Positions 1 to 4,720 of a stretch of 9,798 bases of DNA are shown here, one piece after another. The notes below the pieces were generated by a model. The model was not told the DNA's origin. It searched no databases and was given only the letters and a program-made list of their open reading frames with translations. The position numbers and the translations under genes are program-made. Position 1 is the first letter of the stretch, and each line of letters begins with the position of its first letter. Origin of the DNA: Rhodospirillaceae bacterium (GTDB taxonomy: Bacteria; Pseudomonadota; Alphaproteobacteria; UBA828); the NCBI GenBank assembly GCA_028819955.1, contig JAPPKP010000382.1, positions 1-9,798 of the forward strand. Reading direction: 5' to 3'.

Positions 1-401
1 GCTACTGCGCGACGCTCATCGTGCGGGACGGCGAGGTGATCGGCGAAGGCTGGAACAACGTGGCCGAGAACCACGACGCCACCGGCCACTGCGAGATCAA
101 CGCCATCCGCGACGCCGGGCGGCGCACCGGCAATTGGGACCTCTCCGGCTCGACCCTCTACACGACCTGGGAGCCCTGCTCGATGTGTGCCGCGGCCATC
201 TGGTGGGCACGAATCGATCAAGTGTTCTACGCCAATCTGCTTTCCGATGCGGCCGATCTCGGCGTCGACATCGACGACCTGGAAAGCGAGGTCGCGACCC
301 GGAGCGAGCAGCGCCGCCGCCCCTATCGCCGTCTGCTCGGCGACGAGGCCTTCGCCGTGTTCAAGGCCTGGTGGGACAGCGGGGACCGCACCCCCATTTA
401 G
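1..401 (+). CDS. Guanine-deaminase-like zinc nucleobase deaminase (5' partial)
   Basis: The reading frame is open from the first bases of the window (codons in phase from base 3) to TAG at 399-401, so the true start lies upstream. About 133 residues are visible. The cytidine deaminase-fold zinc site is present as HCE (bases 87-95) and PCSMC. The HCE Glu is the expected proton shuttle, and the His and two Cys are zinc ligands. The segment after PCSMC (AAAIWWARIDQVFYAN, then DAADLGVD) and the C-terminal FKAWWDSG resemble Bacillus GuaD, a deaminase that converts guanine to xanthine with a domain-swapped C terminus. TadA (tRNA adenosine deaminase) is the main alternative, but the GuaD-like tail argues against it. 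The residue between His and Glu is Cys, where Ala is usual. The likely role is purine salvage or catabolism in the cytoplasm. Family assignment is firm; substrate is inferred. Confidence 0.85.
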   Translation, partial: YCATLIVRDGEVIGEGWNNVAENHDATGHCEINAIRDAGRRTGNWDLSGSTLYTTWEPCSMCAAAIWWARIDQVFYANLLSDAADLGVDIDDLESEVATRSEQRRRPYRRLLGDEAFAVFKAWWDSGDRTPI

Positions 402-426
402 TGGGGATCGCAGCCCCATCTAATGG
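392..426. repeat. Pair of imperfect 13-base direct repeats
   Basis: CCCCATTTAGTGG (392-404) and CCCCATCTAATGG (414-426) match at 11 of 13 positions. Their starts are 22 bases apart, close to two turns of the DNA helix. The first copy spans the deaminase stop codon and also forms a small CCCCA/TGGGG inverted repeat (392-396 with 402-406). The second copy runs into the GGTGC/GCACC palindrome at 425-436. The placement just upstream of a possible promoter would fit binding sites for a regulator, but no known operator was recognised. Confidence 0.4.
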
Positions 427-460
427 TGCTTGCACCCTTGAGTCGGGCAGGCCATATACC
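425..460 (+). promoter_or_regulatory. Possible promoter with overlapping palindrome
   Basis: TTGCAC (430-435) resembles a sigma-70 type -35 element. Seventeen bases later lies the AT-rich CATATA (453-458), or TATACC (455-460) with a 19-base spacer, as a mediocre -10. The -35 is embedded in the 12-base inverted repeat GGTGC-TT-GCACC (425-436), which would suit an operator. Transcription from here would give a short leader to the tiny ORF at 493. The -10 match is weak, so this is tentative. Confidence 0.3.
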
Positions 461-477
461 AGATGTCGTCAACAACG

Positions 478-493
478 AAAGGAGGTGATCCAG
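478..493 (+). promoter_or_regulatory. Exceptionally long Shine-Dalgarno sequence
   Basis: AAAGGAGGTGATCCAG is the exact complement of the universally conserved 3' end of 16S rRNA (CTGGATCACCTCCTTT), 16 bases including the last base. Ordinary ribosome binding sites use 4-6 bases of this match. The GGAGG core ends at 485, seven bases before the GTG at 493, which is ideal spacing. This site decides the start of the 24-codon ORF that follows. Confidence 0.75.
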
Positions 494-567
494 TGTCCGA
501 CTATCGTAAACCGCGATCGGCGGTCATCGTCGACTGGGTCTCCCCCTGCGATGGGACCCACGGCTGA
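493..567 (+). CDS. Predicted 24-residue small protein, unknown function
   Basis: GTG start at 493 and TGA at 565-567 give a peptide beginning MSDYRKPRSAV and ending DWVSPCDGTHG. The N-terminal part is basic, followed by a short hydrophobic stretch (AVIVDWV) and a polar tail with a single Cys. There is no signal peptide and no recognised family. The support is the start site, which sits at perfect distance behind the 16-base Shine-Dalgarno, and third codon positions that are mostly G or C, as in neighbouring genes. An in-frame ATG at 463 would give 34 residues, but it has no ribosome binding site and would bury the Shine-Dalgarno inside the coding region, so GTG is preferred. Two hairpins follow before the RDD gene. 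It could be a real small protein, a translated leader controlling the downstream gene, or a ribosome-docking element whose product does not matter. I do not recognise the peptide. Confidence 0.5.
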   Translation: MSDYRKPRSAVIVDWVSPCDGTHG

Positions 568-576
568 CGGTGACGA

Positions 577-594
577 CGCGATCTGCGGATCGCG
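577..594 (+). promoter_or_regulatory. Hairpin after the small ORF, possible leader element
   Basis: CGCGATC (577-583) and GATCGCG (588-594) form a perfect 7-bp stem closing a TGCG tetraloop, ten bases after the small ORF stop. The right arm plus one base (588-595) is also perfectly complementary to CCGCGATC at 511-518 inside the small ORF. Two mutually exclusive pairings are therefore possible, as in attenuator leaders. Regulation is inferred only from this complementarity. Confidence 0.35.
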
Positions 595-603
595 GATTGA
601 CGG

Positions 604-634
604 GGAAGGGCCGCCCCAGCCGGGCGGCCCTTCC
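604..634 (+). terminator. Strong 13-bp hairpin, terminator or attenuator
   Basis: GGAAGGGCCGCCC (604-616) and GGGCGGCCCTTCC (622-634) pair perfectly over 13 bp around a 5-base loop (CAGCC). The stem is long, GC-rich and intergenic, as expected for a terminator of the small ORF transcript. There is no T-run after it (the next bases are AACGTTACGGG), so it is not a canonical intrinsic terminator. The RDD start codon lies only 14 bases downstream, so the structure may instead act on translation or on read-through into that gene. Confidence 0.5.
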
Positions 635-648
635 AACGTTACGGGCCC

Positions 649-1188
649 ATGACTGACGAGGCGGCCGACGGCGGCGTCATCGGCGTGATCCCCGCCGGCT
701 TCTGGCGGCGCGTCGCCGCGTGGGTCATCGACACGATCATCGTGCTGGTGGGCACCTACCTGGTCGGAACGTTCCTGTGGCCCGATCTGGTGGAGACCAC
801 GACGCACGTTTCGGAGCAGGATGGCGCGCGCCTGGAGGTCGTGAGCTATGCGCTCTCCTGGCTCGGCACAGTGGTCTTCGGCCTTGCCCTCGGGGTCTAC
901 ACGGCGCTGCAGGAGGCCGGGACGGCGCAGGCGACGATCGGCAAGCGCATATTGGGGCTTCGGGTCACGGGGCTCGACGGCGGGCGCATCTCGCTGCTCA
1001 CGGCGATCCTCCGCTGCTGGCCGCTCTGGCTGCCCGGCCTCTTCAGCACGATCGTCGGGCTCAATTTCGTCGTCGGTGCCGCCGCCATCGCCGCCTGCAT
1101 TGCGGTCGCCTTTACTCGACGCAAGCAAGGCCTGCACGACATGCTGGTGCGCTGCCTGGTGGTGCGCCGGCCGCCGCGTGTCTTGTAA
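649..1188 (+). CDS. RDD family integral membrane protein
   Basis: The 179-residue product has the RDD signature: Arg20-Arg21 and Asp28 at the start of the first membrane helix (FWRRVAAWVIDTII), the TIGKRILGLRV segment at about 97-106, and Asp164 in KQGLHDML near the C terminus. Hydrophobic stretches lie at about 22-44, 63-86 and 115-155, the last probably two helices, so it is a polytopic inner-membrane protein. RDD proteins are mostly uncharacterised; some have been linked to ion or compatible-solute transport, so the role is open. ATG at 649 gives a normal family length. No Shine-Dalgarno is visible in the 14 bases between the hairpin at 604-634 and the start, which suggests control through the upstream leader or leaderless-type initiation. 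It is separated by 92 bases from the next gene and may not belong to that operon. Confidence 0.88.
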   Translation: MTDEAADGGVIGVIPAGFWRRVAAWVIDTIIVLVGTYLVGTFLWPDLVETTTHVSEQDGARLEVVSYALSWLGTVVFGLALGVYTALQEAGTAQATIGKRILGLRVTGLDGGRISLLTAILRCWPLWLPGLFSTIVGLNFVVGAAAIAACIAVAFTRRKQGLHDMLVRCLVVRRPPRVL

Positions 1189-1280
1189 GGGCGCGCGAAG
1201 GGCACTCGCACCCGCCGGGCTTTTGCGCCATGATCGCGCGCCGGCGAGCGGAGGAGTCGCCGGGGGCAAAGGGCGAAGAG

Positions 1281-2210
1281 ATGGTCGTTGAGCGCGCGAA
1301 CGAGCGGGTCTGTTACTTCAACGGGGAAATCGTCCCGGAGAGCCGGGCCCTGGTCTCCTTCCGCGATAGAAGTTTCCGTTATGGCGACGGCGCCTTCGAT
1401 ACCACCCGCACCTTCGGGCACCGCCTGTTCAAGCTCGAAGAGCACATCGTGCGCTTCTACAAGACGCTGCGGTATCTGCGGATCGACCCCGGCATGGCGC
1501 CGTCGGAGATGAAGCGCCACACCGAGGAGGTGCTCGCCCGCAACCTGCACCTGCTGGGGCCGGACGAGGACTACTGGGTCTTTCAACGCATCTCCCGCGG
1601 GCTCGAGCCGGCGGGCGGGGACTTCCACGGCTCGACCGACCCGGTGCTCATCATCGACTGCACGCCGCTTCCGATCCCCCAGCGCGCGCACTATTACCGC
1701 GACGGGATTCCGCTGATGGTTCCCTCGAACCGCCGCGCGGCGCCGGACTCGCTCTCCCCCAGGGCGAAGACCCACAACTACCTGAGCCTCTTCGTCGGGA
1801 ACGACGAGGTGCGCCGCATCGACCCCAATGCCCTGGCGCTGTTCCTCGACCACAACGGCAATCTCAGCGAGGGCGTCGGCTCCAACATCTTCCTCGTCAC
1901 CGACGATGTGCTCTACACCCCGCAGGACCGCTACGTGCTCAACGGCATCAGCCGCGAAACCGTGCTGGAGCTTGCGGAGGAGGCGGACATAGAGGTCGTG
2001 AAGTGCGATCTCGACCTCTTCGACGCGCACGGCGCCGACGAGGCCTTCATCACGTCGACGAGCTTCTGCGTCTGCCCGGTGGCGACCATCAACGGGGTGT
2101 CATTCGGCGAGCGGAACATCCCCGGCCCGATGACGGAGCGGCTGATGGGGCTCTACTGCAAGCTCATCGGCTTCGACTTCGTGGGCCAGTACCTCAAGCA
2201 CCTTCATTAG
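1281..2210 (+). CDS. Class IV PLP aminotransferase (BCAT/D-amino acid aminotransferase family)
   Basis: The 309-residue product has the fold type IV layout: N-terminal YFNGEIVPESRALVSFRDRSFRYGDGAFDTTRTF, phosphate-contacting Arg58 in LEEHIVRF, the Schiff-base Lys163 in AKTHNYLSL, the cofactor-binding Glu197 in LSEGVGSNIF, then GISRETVLELA and FITSTSFCVCPV. It transfers an amino group between an amino acid and a 2-oxo acid. The family contains branched-chain (IlvE), D-amino acid and (R)-amine aminotransferases as well as aminodeoxychorismate lyase. GDGAFDTTRTF differs from the FEGIRAY of classical IlvE, so branched-chain specificity is not assumed. ATG 1281 is chosen because the conserved N terminus starts just after it; an in-frame ATG at 1230 would add 17 residues. 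The next gene begins 20 bases downstream. The dadA-like gene in the same cluster makes a D-amino acid substrate plausible but unproven. Confidence 0.85.
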   Translation: MVVERANERVCYFNGEIVPESRALVSFRDRSFRYGDGAFDTTRTFGHRLFKLEEHIVRFYKTLRYLRIDPGMAPSEMKRHTEEVLARNLHLLGPDEDYWVFQRISRGLEPAGGDFHGSTDPVLIIDCTPLPIPQRAHYYRDGIPLMVPSNRRAAPDSLSPRAKTHNYLSLFVGNDEVRRIDPNALALFLDHNGNLSEGVGSNIFLVTDDVLYTPQDRYVLNGISRETVLELAEEADIEVVKCDLDLFDAHGADEAFITSTSFCVCPVATINGVSFGERNIPGPMTERLMGLYCKLIGFDFVGQYLKHLH

Positions 2211-2230
2211 AGCACCAGGAGACCGCGTTC

Positions 2231-3199
2231 ATGCTTGAGATCGTCAAGCCGGGACTCGAGACCAGCATTCAGGATTTTCCCGGCCGCGTCGGCTACTGGA
2301 ACCAGGGCTTTCCGCCGTCCGGCCCGATGGATATGTGGTCGTTCCGCCTCGCCAATCTGGTGGTCGGCAACGACGAAGGCGCGCCGGGTCTGGAGGCCCA
2401 GTTCATGGGGCCGACCATCCGCTTCCAGCGGGGCGGCGTGATCGCCGTGACCGGGGCCAACATGCGCCCGATCCTCGACGGGCAGCCGATCCCCACGTGG
2501 GAGAGCGTGGCGGTGGAAGCCGGGCAGACTCTCTTGATGGGACCGGCGGTGGCCGGCGCCCGCGGCTACCTCGCGGTGGCGGGCGGCATCGACGCGCCGG
2601 AATGGCTTGGCTCGGCGTCGACCTTCCACAAGGCCGGTGTCGGCGGGCTCGACGGTCACGCTGTAAAGGCGGGGCAGGTGCTCCCGGTGAGGGAGGCCGC
2701 AGGCACGCCGGGTCGCCGGGTTGCGGATCGCGCACGGCCGACCTTCCCAGGCGGCAAGACCTGGGAAATCGAGGCGGTGCGTGGCCCCAACGACGACTGG
2801 ATCGACGACGCCGGCCACGAGCGCTTCACCGAGACCGCCTGGATGCTGGAGGCGCGGAGCGACCGCACCGGCTATCGCCTGCGGGGGCCGGACTGGACCT
2901 TCACCGAGAAGGCCACCGACAAGTTGCCGGAGCACGGCGACTTTCCGTCCAACATCATCGACCAGGGCTATCCGCTTGGCGCGGTCAACCTGGGCGGCCA
3001 GACGCCCATCATCCTGATGAACGACGGGCCCAGCATGGGCGGCTTCATCTGCCCCTACACGGTGCCGTCCGCCGGCTTCTGGAAGCTCGGCCAGATGAAG
3101 CCCAACGAATACATCAAGTTTCGCGAGGTCTCGGTGGGAGAGGCGCAGGAGCTGCGCTTCACCCTGGACGAGACCTGCTCACTCGACAGCATCGAATAA
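2231..3199 (+). CDS. Stand-alone biotin-dependent carboxyltransferase (KipA/PxpC family, urea-carboxylase type)
   Basis: The 322-residue protein matches the KipA-like half of the urea carboxylase carboxyltransferase domain. Visible motifs in order are IVKPGLETSIQDFPGR at the N terminus, GFPPSGPMDMWSFRLAN, GLEAQFMGPTIRF, AVTGAN, YLAVAGGID, LGSASTF, the late SDRTGYRLRGP, FPSNIIDQGYPLGAVN, and DGPSMGGFICPYTV. Relatives include PxpC of 5-oxoprolinase and the carboxyltransferase domain of urea amidolyase. They normally work with a KipI/PxpB-type partner, and in the carboxylases also with a biotin carboxylase and carrier domain. Here a biotin carrier gene follows 14 bases downstream, which supports a carboxylase role, but no KipI or biotin carboxylase gene is in the window. 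ATG 2231 has CAGGAG (2217-2222) as ribosome binding site. Substrate unknown; PxpC in an incomplete oxoprolinase is the alternative. Confidence 0.85.
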   Translation: MLEIVKPGLETSIQDFPGRVGYWNQGFPPSGPMDMWSFRLANLVVGNDEGAPGLEAQFMGPTIRFQRGGVIAVTGANMRPILDGQPIPTWESVAVEAGQTLLMGPAVAGARGYLAVAGGIDAPEWLGSASTFHKAGVGGLDGHAVKAGQVLPVREAAGTPGRRVADRARPTFPGGKTWEIEAVRGPNDDWIDDAGHERFTETAWMLEARSDRTGYRLRGPDWTFTEKATDKLPEHGDFPSNIIDQGYPLGAVNLGGQTPIILMNDGPSMGGFICPYTVPSAGFWKLGQMKPNEYIKFREVSVGEAQELRFTLDETCSLDSIE

Positions 3200-3213
3200 A
3201 GGGAGATCGGTCG

Positions 3214-3429
3214 ATGGCGGAGGAGGTTCTGACCCAGGCGCCGGGCAACGTGTGGAAGGTCCTGGTGAAGGAGGGCGATTCGGTCAAGGCCGGGGACACG
3301 CTGTTCATCCTCGAGGTGATGAAGACCGAGGTGCCCCACGACGCCGAGAGCGGCGGCACGGTCAAGGCGCTCCACGTCAAGGAGGAGGACGCCGTCGACG
3401 TCGGCCAGCTCGCGGTGGAGATCGAATAG
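3214..3429 (+). CDS. Single-domain biotin carboxyl carrier protein
   Basis: The product is 71 residues, just one biotinyl/lipoyl-attachment domain. EVMKTEVP around Lys37 is the biotinylation hairpin (canonical form EAMKM or EAMKT). The flanking GNVWKVLVKEGDSVKAGDTLFILE and the later AESGGTVKALHVKEEDAVDVGQLAVEIE are the two halves of the pseudo-symmetric barrel. Biotin ligase would attach biotin to Lys37, and the domain would shuttle carboxylate between a biotin carboxylase and the carboxyltransferase encoded just upstream. In fused urea carboxylases this domain is the C-terminal module after the carboxyltransferase; here the same order is kept as separate genes. AAAGGGAG (3198-3205), overlapping the kipA-type stop codon, is the ribosome binding site and fixes ATG 3214. 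A lipoyl domain is possible in principle, but the MK motif and neighbour favour biotin. Confidence 0.9.
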   Translation: MAEEVLTQAPGNVWKVLVKEGDSVKAGDTLFILEVMKTEVPHDAESGGTVKALHVKEEDAVDVGQLAVEIE

Positions 3430-3469
3430 GCCGCGCACGGGCGTCGTCGACGGCGGCCGGGGGCTGGGC

Positions 3470-4720
3470 ATGCGGGTTCTGGTGCTCGGTGCCGGGGTCG
3501 TCGGCACCGCAGCGGCCTACTTTCTGAACGAGGCCGGCCACGAGGTCACCGTGGTGGAGCGGCAGCCGGGCGCGGGGCTGGAGACCAGCTTCGCCAACGG
3601 CGGCATCGTCGGCGCCTACAGCTCCCGGCCCTGGGCGCACCCCGAAGTGCCCCGCATGCTGATCAAGTGGTTCGGGCGCGAGGATGCGCCCTACCTGTTT
3701 CGCCTGCGCCCCGACCTCGCCCAATGGCGCTGGGCCATGAGCTTCCTGCGGCACTGCACGCGCGCACAATTCGAGCGCTCCCAGCAGGTCTCGCTCAGGC
3801 TCTCCACCTACAGCTACGGCTGCCTGAAGGCGCTGCGGGAGAAGGAGGGGATCGCCTACGACCAGCGGGCGGAGGGGGTGCTTCACCTCTACCGCGATGC
3901 CGCGTCGCTGGATGCGTCCTACGCGTACGAGACGCGGATGGCGGACAGCCGCTTCCACCCCGAGCGCCTGGACCGGGACCAGATGCTCGCGGCAGAACCC
4001 GCCCTGCAGCAGACTGCGGACCAGTTCGCGGGCGCGACCTATTTTCGGAACGACGAATCGGGTGACGCGCACAAGTTCACCGCGGGGCTTGCCGCGGCGG
4101 CGGCCGCGAACGGCGTGACCTTCCGCTTCGGTGAGACGGTGCGGCGCCTGACCGGCGACCGCCGGCGCGTGACCGGGGCCGAGACCGACAAGGGTGCCAT
4201 CGAGGCCGATGCGGTGGTGATGAGCCTCGCCAGCTACAGCCCGCGCTTTCTCAAGCGCCTCGGGGTTCGGGTGCCGATCTACCCGCTCAAGGGCTATTCG
4301 GTGACCATCCCGACAGAGGGCTACAACGGCGCGCCGACCCGTGCCGTCCACGACGGCCACCGGCGCATCGTGATGAGCCGGCTCGGCGATCGCCTGCGCT
4401 GTGCCGGGACCGCCGAGCTCGACGGCCACAACGCCACCATTCGTGCCGACCGGGCGACGGCGACGTTGGACGCGGCGATGGCGGTGTTCCCGAGCTGCGG
4501 CGACCGCACCAAGGCCGAGCGCTGGATCGGCTTCAGGCCGATGACGCCGGACTGCCTGCCGATCATCGGCAAGACGGCCGTCCCCGGCCTCTACCTGGAC
4601 ACCGGACACGGCAGCACCGGCTGGACATATTCCTCCGGCTCAGGCCGGATCATCGCCGACATCGTCTCGGGCCGGGAGCCCGAGATCGACATGAAGGGCC
4701 TCTCGCCGGATCGATTCTAG
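3470..4720 (+). CDS. dadA: D-amino acid dehydrogenase, DadA family (FAD-dependent)
   Basis: The 416-residue protein follows DadA end to end. It starts with the dinucleotide-binding GAGVVG (residues 7-12) and Glu30 for the adenosine ribose, followed by GAGLETSFANGG. Later motifs are YFRNDESGDAHKFTAGLA, VYPLKGYS-like IYPLKGYSVTIP, the GFRPMTPDCLPIIG loop and LDTGHGSTGWT, which contact the flavin, and a C-terminal GLSPDRF matching the usual GLS..RY ending. DadA oxidises D-amino acids to 2-oxo acids and ammonia at the inner face of the cytoplasmic membrane, passing electrons to the respiratory chain. Classical dadA is paired with an alanine racemase gene; here it is instead last in a cluster with an aminotransferase and biotin-dependent carboxyltransferase genes, 40 bases after the carrier gene. 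The ribosome binding site is weak. A related glycine/D-amino acid or proline-type oxidase is a less likely alternative. Its stop overlaps that of convergent glnE. Confidence 0.88.
   Translation: MRVLVLGAGVVGTAAAYFLNEAGHEVTVVERQPGAGLETSFANGGIVGAYSSRPWAHPEVPRMLIKWFGREDAPYLFRLRPDLAQWRWAMSFLRHCTRAQFERSQQVSLRLSTYSYGCLKALREKEGIAYDQRAEGVLHLYRDAASLDASYAYETRMADSRFHPERLDRDQMLAAEPALQQTADQFAGATYFRNDESGDAHKFTAGLAAAAAANGVTFRFGETVRRLTGDRRRVTGAETDKGAIEADAVVMSLASYSPRFLKRLGVRVPIYPLKGYSVTIPTEGYNGAPTRAVHDGHRRIVMSRLGDRLRCAGTAELDGHNATIRADRATATLDAAMAVFPSCGDRTKAERWIGFRPMTPDCLPIIGKTAVPGLYLDTGHGSTGWTYSSGSGRIIADIVSGREPEIDMKGLSPDRF

Noticed and set aside
478..493. The 16-base match to the 16S rRNA 3' end read as a remnant of an rRNA gene on the other strand.
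   Set aside because: The match stops at the exact rRNA end and does not extend into the preceding rRNA bases, and it sits at ideal spacing before a start codon, so a Shine-Dalgarno role explains it better.
463..567. Longer version of the small ORF starting at ATG 463 (34 residues).
   Set aside because: No ribosome binding site precedes it and the 16-base Shine-Dalgarno would lie inside it; the GTG at 493 is better placed.
1189..1280. CCCGCCGGGCTTTT after the RDD gene as an intrinsic terminator.
   Set aside because: The stem is only four base pairs around a single base, too short to fold into a stable hairpin, although a short T-run follows.
897..2030. A 377-codon - strand frame opposite the end of the RDD gene and the aminotransferase.
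   Set aside because: It is antisense to recognisable genes and has no family motifs.
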